A DNA stretch of 64,000 bases from Halococcus sediminicola (GCF_000755245.1 NZ_BBMP01000021.1:62001-126000); one strand, 5' to 3'; numbered from the stretch's first letter, positions 35,653 through 44,847 are shown. Numbers and translations: made by a program. The notes: generated by a model not told the origin, from the letters alone.

Positions 35653-36717
35653 TCAAACGTCGCGCTCGATGACGAAATGCGTGAACTCCGCGAGGTTGTC
35701 CGCGGGTTCGTCGGCGAGGTCGAGTTCGGCGAGGTGCTCGCGGGCTTCGGCAGCGATGTCGAGTGCGCACTCGCGGGCGTAGGCGACACTACCCGTCTCC
35801 TCGAAGATTTCGATGACCTCGGCGATGTCCTCCTCACTGTTCTCGTCGGCCCAGAGCAGTTCTTCGAGTCTGGCGGCCCGTTCGGGCGTAGCCTCACGGG
35901 CGGCGTGAATCGCCACCAGCGTCTTCTTGCCCTCGCGCACGTCGTTGCCGACACCCTTGCCGAACGCGCCGCCGTGTTCGGCGGCCGTCTCGACGTCGAG
36001 GATGTCGTCGCCGATCTGGAAGGCGATGGACATGAGTTCGGCGTAGCGCGCGGCGTGGCCTTCGACGTCGTCGGGTTGGTCGGTGAGCAGTGCGGCCAGT
36101 CGGGCGACGATACGCCCGAGACAGCCGGTCTTGCAGGCACACATCTCCAGATACTGCGCTTCGCTCATCTCGATCGCCTGCTGGTTGTGCCAGTGGATGT
36201 CCATCCCCTGTCCGAGATGGGTGCGATTGAGTTCGTGCATCAGCATCTCGTAGATTTCGAGACGAACCTCCGGATCGAGGTCGGCGGGGTCCTGTGCGAC
36301 GATCTTGAGCGGGAAGAAGTACATCGCGTTGCCCGCGTTGAGCGCCGTGTCCGTCCCGAACTCGTGATGGAGCGCCGGTCCACCCCGGCGCATCGTCGCG
36401 CCGTCCTCGACGTCGTCGACGATGATCGTCCCATTGTGGAGGATTTCGGGGATGCAGGCGTAGGGGAGATAGTCGTGTGGGTCGACACCGAAGCCATCGA
36501 GGAGCAGACAGCAGACGACCGCGCGCCAGCGCTTGCCACCGCGGTCGAGCAGCGTCCAGACGGGATCGGGAAGCGCGCGCTGGATGGCGTCCGCATCGTA
36601 CTCGTAGGTCGGCGCGCCGAAGAAGTCACTCGCGTACTCGACGTCGGTCTCGCGCGGCAGCAGCCGCTCGATTTCCGCGTCGATGACCGGTCGCCACGCC
36701 GCGAGCACGTCGCGCAT
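35653..36717 (-). CDS. polyprenyl (geranylgeranyl/farnesyl) diphosphate synthase
   Basis: 354 residues. First aspartate-rich motif IVDDVEDGATMRRGGPALHHEFG and second QIGDDILDVE bind Mg-diphosphate; the lysine after the second motif is in VREGKKTLV. It condenses IPP with allylic diphosphates to make C15/C20 (or C25) precursors of archaeol lipids, downstream of HMG-CoA reductase in the same pathway. Chain length cannot be fixed by eye. Followed by repeat copy B. Confidence 0.93.
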   Translation of the reverse strand: MRDVLAAWRPVIDAEIERLLPRETDVEYASDFFGAPTYEYDADAIQRALPDPVWTLLDRGGKRWRAVVCCLLLDGFGVDPHDYLPYACIPEILHNGTIIVDDVEDGATMRRGGPALHHEFGTDTALNAGNAMYFFPLKIVAQDPADLDPEVRLEIYEMLMHELNRTHLGQGMDIHWHNQQAIEMSEAQYLEMCACKTGCLGRIVARLAALLTDQPDDVEGHAARYAELMSIAFQIGDDILDVETAAEHGGAFGKGVGNDVREGKKTLVAIHAAREATPERAARLEELLWADENSEEDIAEVIEIFEETGSVAYARECALDIAAEAREHLAELDLADEPADNLAEFTHFVIERDV

Positions 36718-36803
36718 ACGCCGAGAACCACGGCGGCGGGCTAAAAATGCTCGTTTGCCAATCGAAGGGAAACGCTTAGCACGCGGTCGCCAGCAGTGAC
36801 GCC

Positions 36804-38105
36804 ATGACAGAGTGGATCGGCGAGACGTTCACGAGCGACACGGGCTGGAGTCACCTCGAAACACTCGTCGACATCGGCAACCGGATGGCCGGCAGCGAGG
36901 GCGAGCGCCGCGCCGCCGAAGCCACCCGCGACGCGCTCAAAGACGCCGGCGCGCGGAACGCCCGACTAGAGGAGTTCGACATCCAGGGCTGGACGCGCGG
37001 CGAGAGCGCCATCCGCGCGGGCGATGACGAGAGCGCCTGCATCGCGCTTCCGCGGAGTCCGAGCGCCGAGGCAACTGGTGAGTTCGCCGATCTCGGCTAC
37101 GGCCTACCCGAGGATTTCGAGGAACGCGACATCGAGGAGAAGGTCGTGATGGCCGCGAGCGACGTGCCCGATCACCACGACCGGTTCGTTCACAGAACGG
37201 AAAAGTATCATCGGGCGGTCGCGGGCGGGGCGGCCGCGTTCGTCTTCCGCAATCACGTGCCCGGTCAGCTCCCACCCACGGGAAGCGTCGGCGGTGCCGA
37301 CGGCCCGATCGGCGAGATTCCAGCCGTCGGCGTCTCGAAGGAGGTCGGGACACGTCTCGGCCGGCGATACGACGGCGAGCGGATGAACGTCACAGTCGAC
37401 GCCGATATTCACGACGCGACGAGTCGGAACGTTCACGCCGAACTCGGACCGCAGAGCGACGAACGAGTGCTCGTGACGAGCCACGTCGATGCCCACGACA
37501 TCGCCGAGGGGGCGATGGACAACGGTGCTGGCACGGCGATGGTCGTCGAACTCGCCCGCGCGCTCGCCGACCGGGAGGACGAACTCGACACGACCGTGGA
37601 GTTCGTCGCGTTCGGGGCCGAGGAGGTCGGACTGTGTGGCTCGGAGTATCTGGCCGCGGAGACCGATCTCGATTCGGTGAAGGCCGTGCTCAACAACGAC
37701 GGCGTCGTCGCCGGACGGACGCTCTCGCTGTTGACTCACGGCTTCGACGAACTCGGCGTGGTCGCGGAGGGGGTCGGGGAGTGCTTCGATCATCCCATGA
37801 AGACGGTGCCCAAACAGGGACCACACAGCGACCACTGGCCGTTCGTCCGTTGGGGCGTGCCGAGCTACCACGTCACGAGCGACACGGGACCCGACCGAGG
37901 CTGGGGCCACACGCACGCCGACACGCTCGACAAGCTTGACTTGCGCACGTTCCGCGAGCAGGCGATTTTGCTCACCGAACTCGCCGTCTCGCTTGCCGAC
38001 GACGATTTCACTGTTTCCCGCGCCGACCCCGAGGCGATCGCGGCCGCGCTCGAAGCCGAGGGCGAGGCTGCGGGGATGAAACTCACCGGCGAGTGGCCGT
38101 ACTGA
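36804..38105 (+). CDS. M28 family zinc aminopeptidase
   Basis: 433 residues. Co-catalytic zinc ligands: His/Asp in VTSHVDAHDIAEGAMDNGAGT, Glu-Glu in FGAEEVGLCGSEYL, Asp in LNNDGVVAGRT and His in GWGHTHADTLD. A PA-like insert (about 100-180) precedes the catalytic core. No signal peptide, so it is probably intracellular. It ends 37 bases before a thioesterase gene on the same strand. Confidence 0.92.
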   Translation: MTEWIGETFTSDTGWSHLETLVDIGNRMAGSEGERRAAEATRDALKDAGARNARLEEFDIQGWTRGESAIRAGDDESACIALPRSPSAEATGEFADLGYGLPEDFEERDIEEKVVMAASDVPDHHDRFVHRTEKYHRAVAGGAAAFVFRNHVPGQLPPTGSVGGADGPIGEIPAVGVSKEVGTRLGRRYDGERMNVTVDADIHDATSRNVHAELGPQSDERVLVTSHVDAHDIAEGAMDNGAGTAMVVELARALADREDELDTTVEFVAFGAEEVGLCGSEYLAAETDLDSVKAVLNNDGVVAGRTLSLLTHGFDELGVVAEGVGECFDHPMKTVPKQGPHSDHWPFVRWGVPSYHVTSDTGPDRGWGHTHADTLDKLDLRTFREQAILLTELAVSLADDDFTVSRADPEAIAAALEAEGEAAGMKLTGEWPY

Positions 38106-38142
38106 TGCAGTAGGCTCATTTCGGCGCGCCCGAAGGGGAGGT

Positions 38143-38610
38143 ATGACCGACCTGTGTTCGACGCACATCGAGAACCGGGAGATGGTCCAGCCCAATCACG
38201 CGAACAACCTCCAGAGCGTCCACGGCGGCAACGTGATGAAGTGGATGGACGAAGTGGGCGCGATGAGCGCGATGCGATTCGCGGGCAACGCCTGTGTCAC
38301 CGCGCGGATCAACCAAGTGGACTTCGAGCGGCCCATCCGGGTGGGTGACGTCGCGTTCATCGAATCCTACGTCTATCGGGCCGGCCAGACGAGCGTCCAC
38401 GTCCACCTGCAGACCTACCGCGAGGACCTCACCAGCGGCGAGCGCGAGAAGACCACCGAATCGTACTTCGTCTACGTCGCCATCGACGAGGACGGTACCC
38501 CCACGACCGTTCCCGACCTCACCGTCGATTCCGAGGAGGGTGAGCGGCTGCACGCGGCCGCGCTCGACGGTGAGGACAACACCGGTTCGGGTGTGACTCG
38601 GGACGAGTGA
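38143..38610 (+). CDS. acyl-CoA thioesterase (hotdog fold)
   Basis: 155 residues. Single hotdog domain of the YciA/BACH type: MVQPNHANNLQSVHGGNVMKWMDEVGAMSAMRFAGNACVTARINQVDFERPIRVGD begins the core (Asn/His and Asp/Glu active-site positions), with DEVG helix and FVYVAIDEDG strand. Hydrolyses acyl-CoA esters; substrate length unknown. Confidence 0.9.
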   Translation: MTDLCSTHIENREMVQPNHANNLQSVHGGNVMKWMDEVGAMSAMRFAGNACVTARINQVDFERPIRVGDVAFIESYVYRAGQTSVHVHLQTYREDLTSGEREKTTESYFVYVAIDEDGTPTTVPDLTVDSEEGERLHAAALDGEDNTGSGVTRDE

Positions 38611-38688
38611 AAGGGACTCCGAGCCGGAGTTCGAGAAACGGCGTACGAGGAGCGAAAATCGTGAGATGCGACCGGCGAGTGCCGGCTT

Positions 38689-39459
38689 TCAGGCGGTCTT
38701 CGCACCGTCTTCCGGCGAGACGGGCCCTTCCTCGACGGCGAGATCGTCTTCGGCCGGAAGCGCGGTGAGTTCGGTGTAGGCGGCGGCGAGCACGGCCGTC
38801 GAGTAGACGGTCACGATGGCGCTACCGGCCTGTGCGACGACGAGACCGATGGTCGAGCCGGCGATGGCCCCGAGACCGAAGACAATATCGACGGCGAGCG
38901 CGGCGAGCATGACCGCGACGCCCAACAGGAGCAGCGAGAAGCGGTGCCCGCGGGTGAGTGCCCAGCTGCTGCGAAAGCCCTGAACGAAGTTCTGGTCCTC
39001 GACGGCGACGTGAACGGTCCAGAACGCGAGGGTCACGAGCAGGAAGATGCCCGGAATGACCAGAGCAACGAGTCCCAGCCCGACGATGAGCCCGAACACG
39101 ATGGCCCCCACGAAGACGTTGAGTGCCGCCCAGCCCATGTTCCGGGTGAAGTGCTCGCGCGACAGGTGTTCGGTTTCGTCGCTGACGAACACCCGAATCG
39201 CGGCGATAGAGACCACGAGGCTCGCGATCGCGAGCACGAACGAGAGAAGACCGGCGACGACCGGCGGCAGGGCGAACAGCGCGCTCGCTCCCGCCTCGAC
39301 CGGGACGAACTGCTGGTTCGCCGCGTACCGAGCGAGTCCTGCCCCGAGGAGACCGCTGAGCGCCGAGAGCACGAACACGAGTCCGATGAGCATGAGACCG
39401 TTGCGTTTGCTGGTTCTGCGTGCACCCTCCTTGAGTACGGCTGTGATGTGTACGGACAT
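38689..39459 (-). CDS. multi-pass membrane protein
   Basis: 256 residues from ATG at 39459 (MSVHITAVLKEGARRTSKRNG). About six membrane helices (near 22-42, 63-90, 115-150, 170-190 and 200-225). The pattern of amphipathic start, paired helices and short acidic C-tail resembles the YciC/DUF975-like or GDPD-membrane-domain group. Function unknown. The 39460-39640 gap upstream holds divergent promoters and nothing else seen. Confidence 0.78.
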   Translation of the reverse strand: MSVHITAVLKEGARRTSKRNGLMLIGLVFVLSALSGLLGAGLARYAANQQFVPVEAGASALFALPPVVAGLLSFVLAIASLVVSIAAIRVFVSDETEHLSREHFTRNMGWAALNVFVGAIVFGLIVGLGLVALVIPGIFLLVTLAFWTVHVAVEDQNFVQGFRSSWALTRGHRFSLLLLGVAVMLAALAVDIVFGLGAIAGSTIGLVVAQAGSAIVTVYSTAVLAAAYTELTALPAEDDLAVEEGPVSPEDGAKTA

Positions 39460-39640
39460 AACGGATACGTAGAGGTGTCGTGAGGAGATAAACATTCCGT
39501 GACTGATAATATCATTTGGGTATATTGCGATGGCCGCCGTTTCGCGCGGGGAGAATCGTTCCGCCGGCGAGAGGCGCTCGGTTTCGCGTCGAGCGCGCCG
39601 TCCCGACAGGGGTAAGAAAGGCCGGTCCATGAATCGGGCA

Positions 39641-41134
39641 ATGAGCGATTCGACGGCGACGACGGACGAGGGAAGCGTCCGCGTCGTCGGGACGGCCCAC
39701 GTCTCCCCCGAGAGCGTCGGCGAGGTCGAGCGCACCATCGCCGAGGAACGACCCGACGTGGTGGCGGTCGAACTCGACGAGGGCCGCTTTCGCCAACTCA
39801 AGGGCGAACAGCCCGACGATCTGTCGGCGGGCGACCTCCTGCGCGGCAACACGGTCTTCCAGTTTCTCGCCTACTGGATGCTCTCGTACGTCCAGACCCG
39901 CCTCGGCGACGAGTTCGACATCAGCCCCGGAGCGGACATGCTCGCGGCCGTCGAGACCGCCGAAGAGGTCGGGTCGGGGGTAGCGCTCGTCGACCGCGAC
40001 ATCCAGATGACCATCCAGCGGTTCTGGGCGCGGATGACCGGTGGCGAGAAACTGCAAATGTTGCTGAGCCTCCCGCTGGCGTTCGCCTCGCCGCTCGCGG
40101 TCGGACTGGGTATCGGTCTCACGACCGGGCTCCTGCTCGGCGTTCCACTGGAGGCCTTTCTCGGCCCGCTCGTGCTGCCGGCGACGCCCGCCATTCCCGG
40201 ACTCCTCGTCTCGATAGCGGACTTCCTGCTGGTCGCAACCGTCCTGGGTCTCGCTCTCGGGACTCTCCTCACGACGGCGTTCGTCTGGAGCGCGCCCGAA
40301 GAGGACGAACAAGAGGAGTTCGACATCGAGGACATGACCGACACCGACGTCGTGAGCACCATGCTCGAAGAGTTCAGACAGTTCTCGCCGGGTGGCGCGG
40401 AGGCACTCATCGACGAGCGCGACGCCTTCATCGCCCACCGGCTGGTGGCGCTGCGCGAACAGGGCCATCGCGTCGTCGCGGTCGTCGGCGCGGGCCACCG
40501 AGAGGGCATCGAGCGCTATCTCGGCCATCCCGAAACGCTGCCGCCGATGGACTCGTTGGTCGGCCACGAGAGCGGCCGGCGCTTTTCGCCCTATAAAATC
40601 CTCGGCTACCTGTTCACGCTCGGCTTCCTCGTCTTCTTCCTCCTGCTGGCCATGGCCGGCGCGCGCAACGGTTTCCTCCTTCGACTGTTCGGCGCGTGGT
40701 TTTTCATCAACGGCATCTTCGCCACCGTCCTCGCCAAACTCGGCGGCGCACACTGGGCGAGCGCGCTCGTCGGCGGCGCGGTCGCGTGGCTCACGAGCGT
40801 GAACCCGTTACTGGCTCCGGGTTGGTTCGCCGGCTACGTCGAACTCCGCTATCTCGACGTCAACGTCGGCGACATCAACACCCTGAACGAGATCCTGAGT
40901 GACGAGGAGAGCCCGCTCGACGAACTCTGGGAACGCCTCCGGGAGGTCGCCCTCTTTCGACTCATCGCGATCGTCGCGCTCACCAACGTCGGTTCCATCG
41001 TGGCGAGTTTCCTGTTCGCGGCCATCGTTCTCCCGATACTCGCGGCAGGCGTCGGCGGCGTCGATGGCGTCGTTTCGTTGATGGTCCAAGGAGCCGAAAA
41101 CAGCGCCGACCTCATCTGGGGGGCGCTCACGTGA
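39641..41134 (+). CDS. TraB/PrgY family protein
   Basis: 497 residues from ATG at 39641; an ATG four codons upstream is possible. The N-terminal TraB domain starts VRVVGTAHVSPESVGEVERTIAEERPDVVAVELDEGRF; further motifs are ALVDRDIQMTIQRFW and VAVVGAGHREGIERYL. The second half has several membrane helices (about 325-345, 350-375, 450-470). TraB/PrgY members inactivate peptide pheromones in enterococci; the archaeal role is unknown. The stop overlaps the following membrane protease gene. Confidence 0.9.
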   Translation: MSDSTATTDEGSVRVVGTAHVSPESVGEVERTIAEERPDVVAVELDEGRFRQLKGEQPDDLSAGDLLRGNTVFQFLAYWMLSYVQTRLGDEFDISPGADMLAAVETAEEVGSGVALVDRDIQMTIQRFWARMTGGEKLQMLLSLPLAFASPLAVGLGIGLTTGLLLGVPLEAFLGPLVLPATPAIPGLLVSIADFLLVATVLGLALGTLLTTAFVWSAPEEDEQEEFDIEDMTDTDVVSTMLEEFRQFSPGGAEALIDERDAFIAHRLVALREQGHRVVAVVGAGHREGIERYLGHPETLPPMDSLVGHESGRRFSPYKILGYLFTLGFLVFFLLLAMAGARNGFLLRLFGAWFFINGIFATVLAKLGGAHWASALVGGAVAWLTSVNPLLAPGWFAGYVELRYLDVNVGDINTLNEILSDEESPLDELWERLREVALFRLIAIVALTNVGSIVASFLFAAIVLPILAAGVGGVDGVVSLMVQGAENSADLIWGALT

Positions 41135-41757
41135 GATTCGCCCGGCGCGAACTCGCCGACCTCGCGATCGCGTGGGTCGCCCTCGGGGTGGCGTTCGCAC
41201 TCTTTTTCACGCCGCCGCTCCGGGGAATCCTCCTCGCCGGCGACGTCGATCTGCTGCTGTCGGGCCCTGTCTTTCGCTCGTTCGCACTCAGCATGCTCAC
41301 CGCCGGCATCGGTTTCCTGTTGCACGAACTCGCGCACAAACTCGTCGCCCAGCGCTTCGGCCAGGTCGCCCACTTCCGCGCCGACTACGGCATGCTCTTT
41401 CTCGCGGTGGCGAGCGCCTTCGCGGGATTCCTCTTCGCCGCGCCCGGCGCAGTCTACCACCGCGGGCGTATCACGAAACGCCAGAACGGTCTCATCGCGC
41501 TCGCCGGCCCGGTGACGAACCTCGCTCTCGCAGTCGGGTTCGCGGCGCTTGCGCTCCTCTCGACTGGATTCCTCGGCACGGTCGGCGCGTTCGGCGTTGG
41601 CATCAACCTTCTATTAGCGGGGTTCAACATGCTCCCGTTCGGCCCGCTCGACGGGCGGACAGTTTTGTCGTGGAGCGTCGTCGTCTTCGCCATCACCTTC
41701 GTCGTGAGCGCCGGGTCGGCGGTCGCGGTCTTCGTGACCTTCGGATTCAGTCTCTAA
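41131..41757 (+). CDS. site-2 protease-like membrane metalloprotease (M50)
   Basis: 208 residues from a GTG start that overlaps the TraB stop (GTGA). Zinc motif FLLHELAHKLVAQRFG in the third hydrophobic segment, and the second motif FNMLPFGPLDGRTVL with the metal Asp, are the two hallmarks of S2P proteases. About five to six membrane helices. Coupling with a TraB protein suggests a membrane-linked joint function (inference). Confidence 0.88.
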   Translation: MRFARRELADLAIAWVALGVAFALFFTPPLRGILLAGDVDLLLSGPVFRSFALSMLTAGIGFLLHELAHKLVAQRFGQVAHFRADYGMLFLAVASAFAGFLFAAPGAVYHRGRITKRQNGLIALAGPVTNLALAVGFAALALLSTGFLGTVGAFGVGINLLLAGFNMLPFGPLDGRTVLSWSVVVFAITFVVSAGSAVAVFVTFGFSL

Positions 41758-41813
41758 ATCGGGACGACGATCTCACCGACGGGCTTTTGTCCGCCTCCGC
41801 CGGCGCTTTCGCC

Positions 41814-42776
41814 ATGACCGACGCAGAGGAGAGGCTCACGTACGCCGGTGCGGGCGTCGACATCGACGCAAGCGAGGCCGCGACCGCAGCGCTCGTGGGT
41901 GCAGCAGGCGAAAGCGAGGGCGATTACGCCGGCCTGGTCGACATCGGGGACCAGTACCTCGCGCTCGCTACCGACGGTGTGGGCACGAAACTGCTGGTCG
42001 CCGAAGCGCTGGACGATTACTCCACCGTGGGCATCGACTGCATCGCCATGAACGCCAACGACCTCGTGGCCGCCGGGGTCGAACCCGTGGCCTTCGTGGA
42101 TTACCTCGCGGTCGACGAACCCGACGAGGGGACCGCCGCCGACCTCGGCACGGGACTCGCCGTCGGGGCCGAACGCGCGGGCGTCGCGCTGGTCGGCGGC
42201 GAGACAGCGGTGATGCCGGAGGTGATTCGCGGACTCGACATCGCCGGAACGTGTGCTGGTCTCGCCAAGGAGGACGACCTCTTCGGCGAGGCACGGATCG
42301 GCGACGCGCTCGTCGGGGTTCCGTCCTCGGGCATCCACTCGAACGGCCTGACGCTCGCACGCGGGGCCGCGACCCGGAATGGGGATTACGACGACTCCTT
42401 CCCCGACTCCGAGAAGACGGTCGGCGAAGTCCTGCTCGAACCCACCAGACTCTACACCGACCTCCCGCTGCACGACCACGCGACCCACGCCGCGGCCCAC
42501 GTCACCGGCGGCGGCTGGACGAACCTCACACGGATGGGCTCGCACCGCTACGAGATCACGGACCCGCTGCCCGTCCCGCCGGTCTTCGAGTTCGTCGCCG
42601 AGCGGGGAGGGGTGGCCAGAGAAGAGTTGTATCGAACCTTCAACATGGGGATGGGCTTCGTCGCGGCGCTCGACCCCGACGACGCCGCCGCGCTTGCCGA
42701 CGCCACGGACGGGCAGGTGGTCGGTCGTGTCGCCGAGGGCACGGGTGTCGCCGTCGACGAACTGGAACTCGACTGA
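41814..42776 (+). CDS. purM: phosphoribosylformylglycinamidine cyclo-ligase (AIR synthetase)
   Basis: 320 residues from ATG at 41814. Fifth step of purine synthesis: ATP-dependent ring closure of FGAM to AIR. Motifs: LTYAGAGVDIDA, ALATDGVGTKLLVAEALDDYSTVGIDCIAMNANDLV, GGETAVMPEVI, GVPSSGIHSNGLTLAR and HVTGGGWTNL. Same strand as the upstream TraB-S2P pair, with a 56-base gap. Confidence 0.96.
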   Translation: MTDAEERLTYAGAGVDIDASEAATAALVGAAGESEGDYAGLVDIGDQYLALATDGVGTKLLVAEALDDYSTVGIDCIAMNANDLVAAGVEPVAFVDYLAVDEPDEGTAADLGTGLAVGAERAGVALVGGETAVMPEVIRGLDIAGTCAGLAKEDDLFGEARIGDALVGVPSSGIHSNGLTLARGAATRNGDYDDSFPDSEKTVGEVLLEPTRLYTDLPLHDHATHAAAHVTGGGWTNLTRMGSHRYEITDPLPVPPVFEFVAERGGVAREELYRTFNMGMGFVAALDPDDAAALADATDGQVVGRVAEGTGVAVDELELD

Positions 42777-42795
42777 GGCGGCGCGGGTCAGAGAA

Positions 42796-43338
42796 TCAGG
42801 ACAGATGAGCCGCCACGTCGGCTTCGGTGATGATGCCGAGCATCCGGCCGCTCTCGACGACGATGACGGCGTCGTGGTGGTCGAGGTGGGTATCGACCGT
42901 ATCGAGGGTGGCCTCCGGAGCCACGGTCGTGATCGACTCGCGCATCACGTCCGCGACGGGGAGATCGGCGGCGTTCTCCGCCGAGGCACGCCGGACGTCC
43001 CCGTTCGAAATGATGCCCACTGGATAGCCGTCGTGAACCACCGGGAGCTGCGAGTAGCCCGCCTCGCCCATCCGGTCGATGGCCTCCCGAACGCTGTCGT
43101 CAGGTGCGACGGCGATCACCGAGGTGTGCATCAAATCGCGCGCACGCCGAATCCCGCCCTCGGCGGCGTCCAAGGCGGTGACGATGCGCCGCAGCGTCGA
43201 GAGTCTCGGATCGACGTCGCCGCTCTCGATACGCGCGATGAGCGGCTGGGAGACATCGGCGCGCTCGGCGAGCGCGCTCTGGGTGAGTTCGACGCGCCCT
43301 CGGCGCTCGCGCAAGTCCTCCGGCGTCGGCAGCTCCAT
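42796..43338 (-). CDS. XRE-type HTH regulator with CBS-domain pair
   Basis: 180 residues from ATG at 43338. The N-terminal XRE helix-turn-helix (about 8-60, VELTQSALAERADVSQPLIARIESGDVDPRLSTLRRIVTAL) is joined to two CBS domains (about 68-122 and 125-180; GYSQLPVVHDGYPVGIISNGDV, DAVIVVESGRMLGIITEADV). CBS pairs bind adenine nucleotides, so it may sense energy or nucleotide state and lies between purM and psmB. A perfect inverted repeat covers its own promoter. Confidence 0.92.
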   Translation of the reverse strand: MELPTPEDLRERRGRVELTQSALAERADVSQPLIARIESGDVDPRLSTLRRIVTALDAAEGGIRRARDLMHTSVIAVAPDDSVREAIDRMGEAGYSQLPVVHDGYPVGIISNGDVRRASAENAADLPVADVMRESITTVAPEATLDTVDTHLDHHDAVIVVESGRMLGIITEADVAAHLS

Positions 43339-43356
43339 GTCCGGCGATAACCGTGG

Positions 43357-43373
43357 GTAATGAAAAGCATTAC
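43357..43373 (-). promoter_or_regulatory. inverted repeat over the CBS-HTH regulator promoter
   Basis: GTAATG-N5-CATTAC, a perfect 6-base inverted repeat 19 to 35 bases before the ATG at 43338, covers the expected TATA position (minus-strand CTTTTCAT). Binding by the encoded HTH dimer would shut off its own promoter; inference. Confidence 0.5.
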
Positions 43374-43382
43374 GGAACCCCA

Positions 43383-43655
43383 CCTTTTTCTGCGTCGGGT
43401 TCGCGCTCCGCGCGAACCGCTCCTTGAAAAATCTGGACCAAAAACTTCCGCTCACTCGCCTGCGGCTCGTTCGCGGTGAACCGTACTCGTTTCACTCGCG
43501 CGGACACACTCAACCGCCGCACAGCACCGCAGAAGCCCTCGGGCGCTCGCTTCGCTCACACCTCGCCCTTCATCCACCAAGGAAACCGCCCCGCAACTGC
43601 ACCATAGCCGCCACAGCGGCCGCTCGGCGGTTGCAACCGATAAAAGCGCGTAACC
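43383..43655 (-). repeat. dispersed structured 3' element, copy C
   Basis: Non-coding, on the minus strand just downstream of psmB. It contains GGATGAAGGGCGAG (43562-43575) and GAGGGCTTC (43532-43540). Hairpins: 43542-43562 (GGTGT/GCGCC with two G-U pairs), 43481-43503 (one mismatch), 43448-43476 (CCGC/GCGG, AC/GT, GCC/GGC, separated by GA/GA steps) and the terminal 43398-43418 (GGTTCGCGC/GCGCGAACC, loop GGA). It ends CGACGCAGAAAAA, as in copies A and D. Confidence 0.8.
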
Positions 43656-44369
43656 TCAGAGAAGCTGGTCGAAGCTGTCGTACTCTTCGATTTCGGTGCC
43701 TTCCTCGGTGATTTCGGACATTATGATGCCGTTGCCGCTGGCGGTGTCGCGCTCGACGGCGCTCTTGACCGCGTTGGCGGCGACGGTTCTGGCCTCGTCG
43801 TTGCTCAGGCCGTCTTCGTACTGCTGTTCGAGGACACCGTAGGCGAAGGGCGACCCCGAGCCAGTCGCGTTGTAGTCCTCTTCCATCACGCTGCCCGCGG
43901 GGTCGATGCTGTAGATGTGACTGCCATCGCTGTCGACGCCGCCGAGAATCGGATGGACGATGAAGAAAGCTCCGCTGCGCAGGAAGTTGGATGTCAGCGT
44001 CGAGAGCGCCTGCATGCTCATCTCCTCGCCACGACGGGCCTCGTAGAGGTCCACCTCGGCTTTGAGGTTGTTGATGAGTGCCTGTGCTGCGCTCACTGCC
44101 CCCGAGATCGTCAGCGCGCCACGGGGATGGATCTGGGCGATCTTCTGGGCCTGCTTGCTCGCAACCATGTTGCCGGCGCTCGCCCGGCGGTCGGTGGCGA
44201 GCACCACTCCGTCGGTCGTGGTGAGACCGACGGTCGTCGTGCCGGTCTTGGTGATTTCGGCGTCGTCCATGTCGGGACTCGGCAGCGAGCCGAGTTCGGG
44301 TCCGTAGATGTCCTCGGTCGCCTGTCGGCCGGGCCGCGCGAGGTCCGGACCGTTTGGTAACTCAGGCAT
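43656..44369 (-). CDS. psmB: proteasome subunit beta
   Basis: 237 residues. A propeptide of 43 residues should be cleaved at ITKTG/TTTVGL, exposing catalytic Thr44. Downstream GVVLATDRRASAGNMVASKQAQKI contains the Asp and Lys of the active site (DRRASAG), and GSGSPFAYGVLEQQY is conserved. Forms the inner rings of the 20S core. A PAC2-type assembly chaperone-like gene lies about 1 kb away. Confidence 0.97.
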   Translation of the reverse strand: MPELPNGPDLARPGRQATEDIYGPELGSLPSPDMDDAEITKTGTTTVGLTTTDGVVLATDRRASAGNMVASKQAQKIAQIHPRGALTISGAVSAAQALINNLKAEVDLYEARRGEEMSMQALSTLTSNFLRSGAFFIVHPILGGVDSDGSHIYSIDPAGSVMEEDYNATGSGSPFAYGVLEQQYEDGLSNDEARTVAANAVKSAVERDTASGNGIIMSEITEEGTEIEEYDSFDQLL

Positions 44370-44417
44370 TGGCCCGCCTACTCGCCGGATGCTTAAAAGA
44401 CCAGTCCTTCCGAATGC

Positions 44418-44591
44418 TCAGTTCTCGCTTGCGCGCTCGTGGGCCTCGCCGAGACGCTCGACGAGCCGATCGACAGGAAGCGATAGCCCGGCGCGTTCGG
44501 TGACCAACGCGAGCGGAAACGTGACGATACCTACCAGCAGCGCAGCCTGATAGGCGGCGAACAGCAGCGTGCGGTGCAGTCGTGCTTTCAT
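44418..44591 (-). CDS. small membrane protein, 57 residues
   Basis: The frame reads MKARLHRTLLFAAYQAALLV and ends ERLGEAHERASEN. One hydrophobic helix (about 8-32) has a basic N-terminus and is followed by an amphipathic acidic tail. A TATA box lies 32 bases upstream. Same strand as psmB and 48 bases upstream of its start, so possibly cotranscribed. Family not recognised. Confidence 0.7.
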   Translation of the reverse strand: MKARLHRTLLFAAYQAALLVGIVTFPLALVTERAGLSLPVDRLVERLGEAHERASEN

Positions 44592-44619
44592 GTCCTCGAC
44601 GAGGGCCAGCCCGAGGGAG

Positions 44620-44626
44620 TATATAA
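44620..44626 (-). promoter_or_regulatory. TATA box for the 57-residue protein (and perhaps psmB)
   Basis: TATATAA centred 32 bases before the ATG at 44591 on the minus strand. The rest of 44592-44847 shows no convincing gene. Confidence 0.5.
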
Positions 44627-44847
44627 CTGTACCGGCCCCGGACCGATCATGACCCTCATCAACACACCGCCGCAGTCGTGCGATTCAATTTGGATTGAAC
44701 GAAACGCAACCCGAGTTTCGAATGCGACCGTCGCGGGCGGGGCGATGGAAGTCCTACGGCGTTCGTCGCCATAACCTATCGCGGACTTCGAGTGCACGTG
44801 CGCGGCGAAACCGCAAGGTACGACACGCCGGGGACCCACAATCGACT

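Noticed and set aside
44649-44774. Short plus-strand frame between the small membrane protein and UPF0212 genes
   Set aside because: About 41 residues, no domain, no convincing spacing to a TATA box.
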